Source: Atrichornis clamosus
Taxonomy: Eukaryota; Chordata; Aves; Passeriformes; Menuridae
Length of the DNA stretch: 64,000 bases
Reading direction: 5' to 3'
NCBI GenBank assembly: GCA_013400975.1
Contig: WBMZ01006338.1
Coordinates: 62,001-126,000, forward strand
In this document: positions 1 through 14,199 of the stretch, in pieces
Numbering within the stretch: the first letter of the stretch is position 1
Layout: each line of letters starts with the position of its first letter
The notes under the pieces: model-generated
Seen by the model: only the letters and a program-made list of their open reading frames with translations
Told to the model about the DNA's origin: nothing
The model's database searches: none
Program-made: the position numbers and the translations under genes

Positions 1-3000
1 AGGCCATTTGATCTTAATGAGACCCACATTTCAAAAATGTCATGCAGTCTGTAAGGAATACATACAACCTGGCATGTTTACTTAATGTTACTTACTTCAA
101 GACCACTTAGAACAAGGAGAAAGAAGAAGGCTTGGCTCCTGCATGTGCAAAAGTAAAGGCGTATACAAGCTGTGGTAGGAGATTAAGGGCACACTTGGAA
201 TTAATTAGTTTCTGCATTGCTTTGAGAATATTGTATGCTGGGCTTGAGGAGTGATGCTGATGTCATCTGCCACGAAAGCACAGCTGGAGCGCAGCGTGAA
301 GGCAGCAAATCCCTGAGACAGAATCACACTCTTGGTATTTCAGCCACAGTCGCGTGCGGTTTTCTGGAACTGTTGCTGTCTTACAGACAAGGAAGTTGGT
401 TTGGAAGCAGAGACACAGATCCATCCCAATAGGTAGAAGGGATTCCTGCCCAAAGGCAGGGTGGCCCTCAGATCTGGCGTGGTACGGCCATGCACTCAGT
501 TAAGCCATGGCCCTTTGGGTCTGCCTGCACCTGCACTCTGCCTTCAGCATAAAAAATGGTGAACACTCCTTACAGAGATGTGTGTTACAGAGATGTCTCT
601 GTACCTGAGCTGTACAGAGGTACCTAAAAAGCACAGGGAATAATAGACTGAGAGTAGCAAGAAGGTGAGTGAGGAATGACGGTCCCAGTTTAGGGACAGG
701 AAGGAAAGGCTTTGACTGAAATGATAGCACTCCAAGTCCTGCATATTGCCTGGAACCACAGACTGGAAACCTGAGCTCCAAGTGGTGGTCAAATCCCCAC
801 TTGGCATGTAAATCCTAAGCCAAGAACCCTCTTTGTTAGGGTAGATCCTAACAAAGGAGTGGAGAGAAATACCTAGTTGAAATGAAGGCTGGCTGCACTC
901 TGACTTTTCATGGTTTAAAACTTGGAAAAGAAGAAAAAGGCATCAGTTTTATGTCAGGCAGAGCTCAGTATAAATCAGAATGAATTTGGGTCTATGTTTT
1001 TTCAGGGCAAAATTACAATCCTAAATGCAGAGCAGTTTTCTGCAGTGTTGCCTCACATTTTCTTGATGAGCAGCATACAGCTTTCCACTAGCTTGCTTTT
1101 GTTGTGACCCCACTGCTTCCCGAGTCACTGTCTGTGAGTCCTGTCTCTGTAAGACTGGACTTTCTCTAACCCCAATGCTAAAAAGAAGCTTTTGCCCAAG
1201 AGCCTATTAATAATGTAGTGATCTTTTCAGAAGTGGAGGAAATTCCCTCCTGCTTCAGCCCTTTCATCTTCTAGATCTTGAGCTAAGCACTCTCCATACT
1301 ATAACGTGAAATACTGTTAAATTAATGATATTGAAGATATCTTTACTCATGTTGATAGAGTTACGCTTTCTCTTTCCCCATTCCTTCATAAGGGAGCAGC
1401 ATGTCATCTGTATTTGCATGTATTTTCATGTATCTATGCTCAGTAAAGGCAATGTCATCTTTCATTTGAAATTTGGCTGCACTGTGTTTTGTTTTGCTCT
1501 CTTTTCTCTTGCTTTTCCTGCACATGAATCCCTCTCCAGTCCTTTTTGGGATGAGGTGAAGAGTGGAGAGTGGAAAAAACAAAGCTGGCAAGGAAAATGC
1601 TTGTTCTAGATAAAGCAAAATAGTCTGAAGTTAAACAAGGCAGTGTCACCTCTTCAGGGATAAGCCGACACTTGTGTCTCAATTGAACTAGTGGAGCAGC
1701 AGCTGAAGTGTGAGGAGCATAAGCTAGAAATGTTCAGCAGTTTGGTGAGAAGGGGGTTGGCTGCTGACCGAAGTTTTGGGCACAGGTCGGTGAAATGCAT
1801 ACATGCCCTCCTTGCCCTCAAGTGCGGGGACAGAGAGAAATACCCTGCTGTTTCACACAAGTTGTGGCTGATGCTTGGTTTGCATTCACTAGAGGTGGTG
1901 AAGTGTGTCTCAGTGTAGTAATGCAGCCACCTCCCTCCCTCCCTGGGAACAGGGTAAAAATTACAGCTCTTACAAGGCATTTGACACAACTGCAAATGAT
2001 GAGAGCATGCGCTTCAAGTGAAACTGAGATGTACAAGGCTCCTCCTGAAACACAGCTTGATGCCTCAAGCAGCTCAGAGCGTGACTCAGGCCCGTGTCTC
2101 CTCCCTGTCAGCACCGTTAGAGCTGCAGGACAGCTCAGCAGGCAGTGATAGACTGAGTCACCATCTTCTCTGCGTTTCATGAAGCTTGGAGGGGAAGACA
2201 TTAAATCAGACCATTAATCCAGTGAGGTTTTATTGGGGTTTTGCTTTTGGAAAGTATGCTGTGGGTTTCTGTTGGGCCTGAAGTTTTTCCACGAGCCATC
2301 TCAGCAGCTTTCCTGCTGCCTACTCCCATATGTACTGAACATGTATTCTGCTACCAGATCAGGAAGCATAAAGCTTCCAATAAAGATTTTAAACCTACAA
2401 GAAGCAGAAGCAAAACTGGAAAGACAGAAGCACAGGCTTAATTACCCTGAAGGTGTTTAGAGTAAAGTTAAGTACACGAGTTGTGAAGATTCATGAAGAT
2501 TAACCACTCACCTCCTAATTGCTTTGAAATTCTACATTGCCCCTGCAAAAGAATTCACTTTTGCGAGGGCTGATAGAAAGAAATGTGAGGAGCCACAAAG
2601 GATGAAAGGCAGGCAAAGTGGAGTTTCATTTTAAACAGCAAAATGGGGAAAACCTACACCTTGTGCAAGGCACGACATGATAATTAACAAGAAATCCCTA
2701 ACGCTCCGTAAAGCCCAGAAAATACCAACTCAAACTTTCAGATACAAAACTGTACTATTTTCTTCTGTTTGGCAGCACACCACATTTTTACCAGGACAAA
2801 AATCATCATATATGTAAATAGCCATAAGGTTGATTAGAAGCTAAATAGAAAACTGCACTACAGCTTTTTGTTCTTTCATAGCTCCTTACACTGGCACAAC
2901 TTTCCTTGGAGTGAATACTTGTTCTTGGACCATATACTCTTGTTCTGAGTGTGTTATGCTTCCTTAGGCTGCTGGGTGGGAATAGCACAAAAAGAAAAGA

Positions 3001-6000
3001 AAAGCAAAATAGCAGAGTGTAAGCAAGAGTCAAACACAGAAGCTTGGTTTTCCCCATCTCTCCTGTTTGGGTTATTCCAAGCAGTGAAGGGAGAACTAGA
3101 ATGTATAGAAGTCAGAGGCTGTCCATCCTTCCTATTTTAAGCATTCACAAAGGTTTAATATTGATTTAATTGTTTGCTTAAAAAACACCCACCAAGAAAC
3201 GCTGGCCCAGGTTTCTATGTAGAGAAATGTACAGAAAAGAGGGAGAAAGAAAAGAGTTTCAAATACTATTCTTTAATTAGATTCACCGCAATAAACAATC
3301 TTTTAATTGTCAAAGAGAAGGGGTCATCACTGGGATCCTGAAAGGGACTGAGATTCTCACTTGAGTTGACTATACTGTGAGAACATATTACACCACACAA
3401 TGCTTTCTTGTCCTTTGATAGAAGATTCTTCTCTTTGTAACAGCTCCATTGACTCATGTCTAGCTTTATAGTGTCATTCATAATTTAAGCTACATTATCA
3501 CGGTTATTATTTCCTGAACATATTTACTTCCCTTTTTTCCTCCCAGAGCTCTGCAACAAACCACTGTCTTCCATTTGCAAGCACAACAACATACACACAA
3601 GCTAGTGTAGCTGTATAACGATAGCTATAACTTAGAAGAAATCTGGCAATCATTGGCAAGGCTGTGATAGCTGTCCCCTGAATGCCAGTCCAGCAGGAAA
3701 GGATAGGTACTTGCTTCTGTGACCCTTATGTGACTACCACACCACTTATTTAGGGCCCAAAGAAAGTAATTTACACTGAACTACTGAATGTAAAAGTGGC
3801 ACAGTATGATGGTGAGGGTTTTTTTATTCTTTACTCATAGTCTTAAAATCCTCACCATATTTGCAAGAGTGCTTCAGACTTACAATTTCACAACTATTTT
3901 GGTTCCTGTATCATTATGCAGAAGAGTAGTTTAACAGGTGAAACTGTTCAGCTGTCACAAAAGCATAAAATAAGTGGCATCACCCATGTGTGTGTGCAAG
4001 GAAATATTTTTCTATCAGCAAGTGCATTTCCAGTTTGCTGTCACTGCGTGAGTGCCTCTGGGCTCGCAACATGGGGTTCACCAGGCACAAATTTGATATC
4101 CTTAGGTTTTGCCAGAGATGCTCAATAGAGATGTGTCTAGACCAAGATTTTGCATCCAAAGGAGATTTGAGAGGGTTCAGTGTTGTATATAGAGCTATAT
4201 TCAGTGTTCACTGCAGTAGAAATGCTCTAATGAAAAATTCTTCACCCAAACACCACCAGCCTTTGGGGATATTGCAGTCTCAGTTTGAACTTGATCCCCT
4301 TCATCCAAGTCTCTCTCAGCTATACAGTTTCTTCTTTCCAGAGATGTGAAATGCCATTATTTTTTAAAAGCACTCCTTGCAGTTAACGTATTTTTAAGTT
4401 CTTAGACATAATGCCGTTATATGATCTGTCTAGCATACTGTTCAATGCCACCTTTCAGGAATATGGTACTTGTAGCATCTAGAACTTAACAAGAGCCAGA
4501 AAACAAAGGTGGAATTATATTTTGGAAAATAGTGTCTGAGCACAGCAAATGATACAGGGGCACAAGCATTTTTCATGCCAACATTACCTACCAGAAAGCA
4601 AAGTTAAAATCCACATGTGAGAAACTCCAGTTTGGGAATGAGCTGTATTTTGAAGCCCCTCTTTTCCCTCCCCTTTTCCCATGAGATCCTCTTCCCATAT
4701 ATCATTGCTTTCATCTCCTGCCTACTGATGGTGACCCTGTCAGCTTTGCACCAGAAAAATTAAAAAGAAGGTGTTATTTCTAGTGCTGCAGACTAGTGAT
4801 GACCTCAGAGAGGCCCACGATCCTCATAAGGCAGCAAATTCACCCTGTTCCCTGAAAAACATTTCTTCTATAATCTGGTTGAAAAATGTGCACCAAAAGT
4901 TAACATGTAACTTGTATCATCTCAAAAAGAATGAGTCTGTTAGTAAACTGTATTCCTAAAAATTATAATAATTTTCTAAATGTTTGGTTGTTGTCCCTCA
5001 TATTGTGTAAAATCTAGAGTCCCTGTGGCTCTTGGTTCTACCTTCTCTGTGACCTCAGTTTTTCAGGCTTCCTTTCACAAGAGCGCTCTCTCATTTAGGC
5101 TTGGCAAAATATGGGATGAAAGATGAACCTATGCATTTTCTTTGCAAGTTTAATTTGGTGAAAGTCTTAGCTGCATCTGTTTAGCTGTGGTAATGGTGGC
5201 TAATGAAAAAAATCAATTGTTGGACACTTTTAGCAGCTGAGGTAAGAAAAATGCCTTCAGCCAGGAAGGAAAAGGGGAAAAAAAACCCTAAAATGTAGAT
5301 TAGTTTCTAAAATAATAAAGGAAATGAACATTTTTCTGTTCTAGAATATACACTGGATTCCTCAGATAAAATGAGGAGGAAGCATGACACCCTTCAATAA
5401 AAATTCTTATTTCTTTATATTTTGCAATAGCTTTTCCTTACTTGCATGCACACAGCTACTCACTGCATATCAATAGCAGCCATTACCCTCACATATAAAC
5501 AGAGAACTGTGATTCAACAAGACATTTTGGAAGGAAGACTGGGAGAAAAGTTGTTCTTCAGTTGTGTTTTTATGGCTAATAACCGATTTCTGACAAGCTT
5601 GATTGGCAGTGAGGTTCAAGCTGAGGACTGCCTCTTCTGAAATACTTTGCAGACATGTTCCTGGGGACAGCTGCCATTTGGAAAGAGAGGCAAACACGGC
5701 ACTGCTCCCCCACAACCCTCCATCCTTATCCATGGCTTATAATCGTCAGTGAGTCCAGCCTCCAGCTTTGCCAGGAAAACCGCAGTCAGAGGTGAGTGTG
5801 GAGGAACAGTTTGCCCACATTGATTCGCCTGGCTTACTCTACTGGTCTGCACAGCTGAGAGACAGGGTTCAAGGCTGCAGCTGCAAACATCTCTGCCCAG
5901 AGAAGAAAGACGACAGAAACAACACTGGCAGGGGAACTGATAGCTAACATGACCTGAGCTGTTGAGGTCTCAGATGCACAAGACTTCCTTGTGTGCAAAG

Positions 6001-6276
6001 ACTCGTGCTGCAGTGCAGCTCTGTGTGTGGGGAGTCCACAGCGGCCAGTAATAACCATAAACAATTGCTTGGTCATACCTCATTTTGCAAATGAAAGCCG
6101 CCTTTGTTCTCCGGTGTTAGTAAGCAAATCAAATGGCAGGTGATTTACCAGATGATGCTAGCACATTTGGAAATTGAAATATCTTATAGAGTCTGAGAAA
6201 ATTTACAAATTTCATGGAATGGGACTAAAAGAGAGATTTGTATGACATTATTTATCTCTCTCTACTGGACTCAAAG

Positions 6277-6340
6277 TTTCCTTTCCCTTTTCCTTTCCTT
6301 TTCCTTTCCTTTCTCCATCCCTCCTCCGTCCTTCCCTCCT
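6277..6340. repeat. (TTTCC)n pyrimidine-rich simple repeat
   Basis: Imperfect pentamer repeats of TTTCC/TTTTCC grade into a CCTCC/CCTTCC tract. The whole stretch is C and T on the plus strand apart from one A and one G, giving a homopurine:homopyrimidine duplex that is prone to length variation. Confidence 0.85.
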
Positions 6341-7680
6341 TGGACGGCCTACCAGGCTCTTGGAATCTTCCAGCCGAGGTTTTTTACAGGGAAGTAGCCT
6401 TTCTTCCCCGGCTGTAGGAGCAAGAGAGCGCTTTCATGGTGACTGCCCACCTCCTTGGGCAATTAGCGCTGCAGTAATGAAAGTTGTAAGGGTGAGTTTC
6501 TTACAGGGCTCGAGTGGTCTTTAGTAGGGGCAGGCTTGATGACAGCAACCTCAAGATGTCTGAAATACCACAGGGATCCTCTAATGGGATACAGGAATTC
6601 CTTTATCCTCATTGTCTTGCTACAACTGGAAAGACATATGATTTTAATTTTAGCTAGCTCTCCACCATTTCAGAGAGATATTTACAAGAGTATAAATTGA
6701 CAGAACAGCTCTGCAGAACAGCTCATTGAAGTACCCCAGAGCATTAAAAAAACCTCCCAGATACCACAATATAGGGCCTACAAGTAACACCTGATGAAAT
6801 AGACACAAACAACCATAGAAAAGTTTCATGCTTAATCACACATGTGATTTCGTGTATTTTTTCCTGGCTGTGTGAGTGCATTTGTGGCTCTCTGCTGAAC
6901 AGTCAGGGAAGATAAATGCTGAACTAGGCACCCACAAAGTTTTATTTTAAAACACCCACATAAGCTGCCTTTCCCTCTAATAATTTTGCTGGATCCTGTA
7001 ACAGATATTTTATTTGTTTGTTGCTTGTTTGTTTAATTATCTTTTTTCTCTTTTTTTGGAAGGTGTTGTTGTAGGGTTGGTATGGAATATGAACACTATT
7101 CTTTGTACTGAAGGAGGCAGCTGAAATAATATTCACATTTCCTGTGGCCAAAGAAATGATAGGATATACTGAGGAAAGTGGCACTACTATTGCAGACCTG
7201 AAAGTTTCTGAGCACAGTAATGACAGAAGACAAGCAGAAAGCAAATCAAGAGGATTAAGAGGATCCCAGTTTGGAACAAATTAGACTTATTGCATTAGCA
7301 GAACAACTATGGTGATGTGTCTGGAGGTCTAGAAAGTCCCCAGGGATCATTTGCCATTGGTCTACCTCCTGGTCCAGAGCAGAAAGCATGCCATATGCTT
7401 TGTGAGTTAGTCCTGTTAGCCAGAAGCAAGGCATGGAAGGCAAAGTGACTAAGACCTGTGAGACATTTTGCAGATTTTATTTAATTTTATTTTTTTAACT
7501 GGCTATGTTTTGTCTGTGTAGCCAAAAGCTGCAAAATCAATAAACATTGTTTTTAATAACATGTTGAAAGCACTGGTCAGCTCCCTCACTGTAGGAGTTT
7601 CCAGTTTTTTAGTCATGGCTGATAATGTTGACTGTCATACAAATATGGTATGGCTTGCTTGTTAGAGACCAAACACTGTT

Positions 7681-7696
7681 AAAAAAAAAAAAAAAA
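7681..7696. repeat. poly(A) tract (16 A)
   Basis: A run of 16 A followed by TAAAA. No CR1 or retrogene body could be recognised directly upstream, so I treat it as a simple homopolymer, not the tail of an identified retrocopy. Confidence 0.8.
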
Positions 7697-8051
7697 TAAA
7701 ATCTGACACTGGAGAAACCCAGAGCTTGAGGGAGAAAAGGAGGCTCAGTCTGAAAGCTCACACAGGAGCTGGACAATATGGGATTTTGCCTCTGGTTGCT
7801 ATCTTGTTGTTTGGAAAGACATTTAATTGTCCTTAAATTTTATTGTGAAAAATACATTGAAACTGTGAGGGGAGAAAAACAACACAACAGGAGGACATTT
7901 GGTTCATACATCCTTGCAGTAGTCCAGTGTTTTGCAAAAAAAAAAGTGAGCTGACAGGGATAAGGGGATTTTTTTGGTCTTGAATTGCGAAGACCTCCTC
8001 TTTTGTCCCCCAAACCAGACTTGCCAGCACATTGTTCTTTCTTTCCTTGTC

Positions 8052-8092
8052 CTTCTTTTACTCTTCGTTCGGGGAAAGAAGAGTAAAAGAAG
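8052..8092. repeat. near-perfect 41-nt inverted repeat (hairpin)
   Basis: The arm CTTCTTTTACTCTTC (8,052-8,066) is exactly complementary to GAAGAGTAAAAGAAG (8,078-8,092). Inside, one G/A mismatch is followed by a 3-bp TTC:GAA stem and a GGG loop (8,071-8,073). The stem is thus 18 pairs around one mismatch. No flanking terminal repeats or target duplication suggest a named transposon. Confidence 0.9.
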
Positions 8093-10710
8093 TATCTATC
8101 AACCCTGTGATGCTTTTTCAACAAAGTCCCATCCCCGCCCCAAGCTTGGCAACCGCAGGAAAACTTGAGCTGATGTTGGCTGCTGCATTCTGCTGTAGAG
8201 GTCCTGAGTCTCCATGCAGTACCTGGAGAAGATGACATGAAGATTGTACAGGGGCAAGGCACTCACCTACTTTGTGGACTTGTCTGACAGAGCTCTTACC
8301 CTCCAACATTCCCAATCTTGCCAGTGCAATAGGGGCAGTGATACTTCTCCAGTGCATGAGGGGTTGTCAGTTGAGTGACATTACAGGCATAAAAGCCCTC
8401 ATCAGGTCCTGTGGTGAGAGAGGTCCCAGTACTTCAAACAGGCCAGCTAATTTGAAAATCTTAAGGGAAATCTTGCTTTATAGAGACTGATAGGGATAAA
8501 TAATGAATGGCTGCAATTTACCTAGATATGAGCAGTGTCTAGTGTCATATCTGTCATAAGGCAGGGAACAAAGCAGCAACATACTCTTTGATGTGTGATG
8601 TCACTTCTTAGCTCAGATTTGTAACTCCATGGGAGAATCACTGTATGAATTTTAGTTATGCTTCTGTTTTGTTTGACTGTGGAGGTTGTGAATGGTACAT
8701 ATGTGTGCATCAAGAAACATTCGTGTGTTCCCAGGAAGAGTCCCGCAGAGTCCCAGTTACTGGAGTCCCAGTAACCCCATTCAGCAGGTAACAAGTAAGC
8801 ACATCAGTGATACTAAAAGATTTGCTTCCTGGAAGTACTGAGTTATCATCACTTCACATTTAGTCAAATTTACCTTCCTGAGGCACTGGAAAAGTCAACA
8901 GTGTCAGGGGTTGTGTTAGGTCTTTTGAAGGGTTATTTGGCAAAGCATATCACCAGGTAGATAGTTGACTCCCTGAGACCAACTGTACTGAATATCTAAC
9001 CAAAAAAGGTAACTGAGATTGACTGAATACAGGAGAAGAGAGAAGGTGCTTTTGGAGCACCCTTCCTCCGAGCCTGATCACAAAGCTGCAGGGCACTGTA
9101 TCACCAGGGTCCCTTTTGATGGCTGTCCCTAAAAGCCACTCAAAGGAGTTCATTTGTATGAGACAGGAGGCACCCAAATCTAGAAGACAGGGAACAATAC
9201 TTGCACTGGCAAAGATCTCCAGTGTAACCATGGAAAAGTGACTCAATACTCAACTCATCAGTGTAGAATCTCATAAGAGTGTAGGAGAATAAAATGACCA
9301 GATACTCAGGTGCCAAAGCAGTGGAAGCGCAAAGAAGTGAGTTGTGACATGAGCAACCATCGCCCATGAGAACAATGCCACCAAAGTATGGCAGGTCTGG
9401 GTCCAAGTAAGGGGGCAGCAGCAAATCGCAGTGTCGTTTTAGGCACAGTAATTCCTGACAATATTAACAAGGACATATAGAAAACCTGCCTCAGGTATCA
9501 TCTCCACAGGAGCAGCATTTATATATAAGAATAAAACTATATATTTACAGTTTAGTGAAGTAAGAGCTGGACAGTGAGACTTGGACTTCAATTGGATAAT
9601 GGACCCCAGATGTACTGAGAACTGTACCCATGAGGTTTTTTAGGAAGAAAATGGGAATTATTTTTCCACAGGGTATGTAGATAACACTCAATAGGCTGAG
9701 GCTTGGTGACATAGGAACTAGAAGAGTTGTCCAGCTACAACTGACCACAGAACAAAATTATTTTGGTGAGGATTAGCACAAAACACAAAAATTGGGGTAA
9801 ACAGAGATAGGCTCTTCCTAGGGAGATAAAAAAAAAATTAACTAGTTAAATACATACACTTACAATAACACAAATCAATAATAATGATTAGACAGTGAAA
9901 AACCTCCTCTCATCTGGAAAAATATTCTTCTGACCTCAGGTTCACTGCCTGCTGAGCTTCTCACCAGCAGGTACACTGAGACCCCCACTTCCTTTACGAA
10001 AAAGTGAAAGATGCAACTGTAAATAGAATAGTCATCTTACTTCATATTTTGAAGCTTCTGGGAATTTAATTACTAAGTTTCAATTCCTTTTGTATATAAA
10101 ATTGTATTTCCTCACTATTTTTTATTAAATATTAGTATTGAATAACTGTAATTATTCTGTTGTGTTCCCCAATTACCCTTTCCAGTAAAGATCTTTCAAA
10201 GCCAATTCTTTTAGAAATCAATCATAATGTATTTTTGGGATAAGCAAAATTATGTTTATCAGTGGAATAATGAGGGTGTCACTGCTTAAATTATGACTGG
10301 AATTAAGATTAATTTGCAACTTGTGAAGGTCAAGGCTGTAGAGCAACATTAAGCGTGGCGCTGCAAAGCAGATCCACATTAAGTTTATGAGAGCAGACAC
10401 TAGATTTTGCAATGAAAAAATTAAATATTTTATATTTCTGTCCCTAGAATAAGCATAAATTTAGCAACAGAGTTCAGGAAGCAGTAATCAGCATGCCAGT
10501 TCGTAGACCTCACAGAACCAGATCTTAAGTCTTACAATAACAAAATTAGGAACTAGAGTAGGAACTCCATTTGAATGTTTCAGCATTAAGTTTATAGAAG
10601 AAGAGAACACGCCAAAGAGATATAATACAAATCCGCATAATTTTAAGAGAGGAACTGCAGAAAATGAAGCAAACTGTAAAGCAAATGAAAATATTTAAGG
10701 CAGAAATGGC

Positions 10711-10769
10711 AGAGAAAAAAAAGAAAAAAAAGTAAAAAGAAAAAAACAACAAAACAAACAAACAAACAC
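10711..10769. repeat. A-rich / (AAAC)n simple repeat
   Basis: An A-rich stretch with GAAAAAAAA units leads into four AAAC units at about 10,751-10,768. It is low-complexity sequence with no recognisable element attached. Confidence 0.8.
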
Positions 10770-11240
10770 TACAAGCAGCCAGGGAGCTTTTAAAAATTAT
10801 TGTGTTATAAGCCAAAGTAAATTGTATACCATAGCTCAAAAAGAAGACAAAGTAAACCAAACCCTTCATAGTTCACAATCTGTAAGAGTTAAGAAGCTTT
10901 CAAAAGGAAAACATGGCATTTAAAAACGAAAACGTTATTTACATGATAACAACAGAAAAGTTTTGAAAAGGGGTTGGGGCAAATTCACAGATGACAGGTA
11001 CGTCAGTGGGCTCTATAACTGCGTAGGGAAGTGCTCCAGAACATCCCTGACTCAAGCAGATATGTTCCCAAGCCCCATTTCAAAAAAATTTAGAATAATG
11101 GATTTCTTTTCTAGAGTTTCTGAGAAGCTGCTCATAGTCTTCTGTTCATCATTCAGGTAAGGGTTAAGATAAAGGCTGTATTCAGTAAAGCTGAAGCAAG
11201 GGGGTGTATTCACTGTATTCTGCCCTGTCCTAACACTAGC

Positions 11241-11697
11241 TGCACTCGTAAAAGTCCCTCTCCCTGTGTTTTATAGCTCCCTTTAAGTACTGGAAGGTGC
11301 TAAAAGATCTCCCTGGAGCCTTCTCTTTTCCAGGCTGAACAATAACTGTCTGAGCCTTTCCTCATAGCAGAGGTGCTCCATTCCTCTGATCATCTTGGTG
11401 GCCTACTCCAGACTCATTCTAGCAGGTCCATGTCCTTCCTGTGCAGGGACTCCAGAGCTGGATGCAGTGTTCCAGGTGGGTCTCACCAGAGCAGAGCAGA
11501 GGGGCAGAATCCCCTCCCTCTCCCTGCTGGCCACGCTGCTCTGGATGCAGCCCAGGACACGTTTGGCTTTCTGGGCTGTGAGTGCACATGGCTGGGTCAT
11601 GTCCAGCCTCTCATAACAAGAATCCCCAAACCCTTCTTCAGAGAGCTACTCTCAGTGAATTCTTGTCCCAGTCTGTACATAGGTCTGGGATTACTCT
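11241..11697 (-). mobile_element. CR1 LINE fragment, minus strand
   Basis: The plus strand reads the antisense of CR1: TCCCTTTAAGTACTGGAAGG, then the AGGCTGAACAATAAC block, GGTCCATGTCCTTCCTGTGC, and CTGGCCACGCTGCTCTGGAT. These are the same blocks, in the same order, as in the CR1 at 46,635-47,575 of this window. The 3' terminal part with the ATTCT-type end is missing at the left, and the right end fades near 11,697 in the reverse transcriptase C-terminal coding part. ORFs over this interval on either strand are remnants or shadows of the LINE. Confidence 0.9.
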
Positions 11698-14199
11698 GAA
11701 GGCAATCCTTCAAGAAGAAGAGTTAAAAACTTAATTCTACAGGATACCACTTCAGTTCATGCAATACCGAACTTAGGATTCATTTTTTAATTTGTAGACA
11801 CCACTGTAGTGGTACCTACAGTGGTATCTAAAGAAGAATGGCAGCAATGACTAGTCCTCAAAGTACATTTAGAGTAAATTGTTTCTTAGTATCATATGTT
11901 TAAATTTGAATTTCTATTTGATTTATAAAAAATTAAAGAAATTCTAAGAAAGCCACAAAGGTTAAGCTGTGGTAGCTTCCAGCTTAGTGAATTTGTGCCT
12001 GAGAATGAGCTATTTGCCATGAGACATCCAGGAAAGTAAAAACTCACAAAATGGCAAAATTCTCTGTTTAAAAACACATCTGGGACACGAGGATTACTCC
12101 CATGGATTACTGTGGAGCACCAAATGCACACACTATGTACTCCCCATAAAGAACCCCCCACACCACTTTTCTATCACTTAAAGCAGTGCTGCAGTCAGAT
12201 GGATGGCAATGGCTATCTTGACAAGGACAAAACTTGCTCTTAGTGAAGTACATCTTCAGTTGTGGAAAAAGGTACACAGCTTCATAATGGAAAAAAAAGG
12301 TAAAATTCCCAAAATACCTGGCTCTAGTATTTGCTTAATGTTTCTTGAAGCTGTCTTCCAACTCCAAAGCAAACATGATTAAGACAGTTATGATGTGTCT
12401 GCATGCAATTTACAGAGCAAACTAGTCTCAGTTGCCTCTCTGCCAATCCATGACTTCAAAAGGTTACCTTACCTTTATATTTAGCTAAGACACGGAAGAT
12501 CTGTTGCACCTGGGTTTACATACTCCCAACAACTCTGCAAGCAATTATGTTTGTTGCCATGTGACACAGCAGGTTAAAAGCCCAGAATTTTTTATTCCTG
12601 AATCCTGTTTTTTTCTCTCATAGCTAAAGTGAAAACTTTGACCCCTTATCAACATCAGTTTTGTGAAACAGGACCTTTCCGTATAACTAATGCCTTTTTT
12701 AAGCACAATATAAATTTTTTGTTGTTGTTTATTCCCCTCTTGACATGAGAAATGTGAGTTGGATCATCAGAGAAATTTTTTCTTGGTATTGAGGGAAAAG
12801 TTCCATCTAGGGATTAGATTGAAGGGGTTATACCCCCATTTAATGCAAAGGTCCCCTTAGAATTTGTATCTAGTATCCAGCCACTTGAGTCCTGACAAGT
12901 TCAAAGGGGGTTTGTTGTTGTAGAAGCTATTTCTGTTGAAAAGGTTTGTACCATACACGTAGGGCATGAGAATTTGGATGGAACAGATTTTTATTATCTA
13001 AAAAACACCACTCTTGGTTTTTTTTGAGAAATCATCTCGTGTTACTGGAACTCTGGGTATGAATTTTAGGGCTAAATGAGGAGCAAAGAGAGAGTCTAAA
13101 ATATCTTAGTCATAAAGATGCTCAGTTGTGGATTGTGAGGATTGGTGAAGTTGTTATTTCCATACTAACAGTTTTCTCAGCACTCTTTGTCTGAGGAATT
13201 TCTTAGATAGAGCTGCAGTTCTAGGGTACCTCAGGTTCAGCAAGACTTTAAATTAATATTGGAAGACCCCAGGAAGTAGAGGGATTTGAACTTCTAACAG
13301 GAAGAAGAAAGTTAATATACTCAGAGATGTCCCATGCAGAAATTCTGGAATTCTTCTAGGATTTTCTTAATCTTTTGAGCAACGTTAAGATGGGGATATG
13401 AAGATAGAGAAGGGAATTGTTTTTATTAGATAGGAGCAATTTGTGCTTCTAGACACATTAGTCTTATAGAAAAGCCCAACAAGGAAGGATTTGTTTGTAT
13501 GACTCCTATCCCAACTTCACAGACTAAGAGACTCCATTAGGCATCTGTATATTTATCTGCTTGTTCAAACACAACTCAAATGTATGGAGGCTGCAGATTA
13601 CTCCAGACCATATATAAATCGCTGCTGAAGTCACAGGGAAACCTGCTGTATTCACCTGTTGTGCAATAGCTCCATGTTCTCATGGAACTGTGCCCCAGCA
13701 GGATGTTAAATGGCATGAAAAGTATTTGTGGAACTGTGATTTGTTACACTCATTACCTCTGGCCTGCTAGTAATTCAGTGCTGAAGGCACAGAGTTCACT
13801 GTTACTCATGACCCTCCACTGTGGCAAGTCTTCTCTGTCCTGTGTTTTACTTGCATGCATCTATGATTCTCCCAGTACATCAAAAACTTTGTTGACCAGA
13901 TGCAAAATATTGAAATATCACAGTTCCTAAAAGGCATCTCATCACTTACTGAGGAAGCCAAGTCTGAAAATTATCCCATCCTTTCTTTGCTTGGAGTGTG
14001 ACCTTCCTCTGGAACATATAAGATATGTCACTTCCATTCCTCCCTGTTCTGTTCCTGGTCTGAACTTAGAGTAATGCCAGGATGTTTTAGTGACAAAATT
14101 ATTATTTTCCATTGGCTTTCATTCTAGCCAGCACTCAAGAGCCATCCAGGGTAATCGAGAAGGACCTATCTTCAACTATTTTCTCTGCTTTTCTGCACT
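11698..14199. other. unique non-coding sequence
   Basis: No gene or clear repeat is seen. A small perfect inverted repeat (10-bp arms, 11,800-11,809 and 11,815-11,824) is present. The sequence is A/T-rich with scattered short T and A runs. Confidence 0.55.

Larger units (their letters stand above)
1..11240. other. unique non-coding sequence, no gene seen
   Basis: No splice-bounded coding exon, RNA gene or recognisable transposon could be supported here. ORFs are all under about 140 codons, have no family resemblance I recognise and overlap one another on both strands, as expected by chance. Visible structure is limited to simple tracts (6,277-6,340; 7,681-7,696; 10,711-10,769) and the hairpin at 8,052-8,092, each listed separately. 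Ancient, diverged repeats could be present below the level I can see by eye. Confidence 0.6.

Noticed and set aside
7840..8262. 140-codon minus-strand ORF
   Set aside because: No splice context, family signature or conserved motif; it reads through the 41-nt hairpin, and plus-strand frames of similar quality overlap it.
11800..11824. 10-bp inverted repeat as a possible RNA gene
   Set aside because: Arms too short and loop context too plain to separate from chance over 64 kb.
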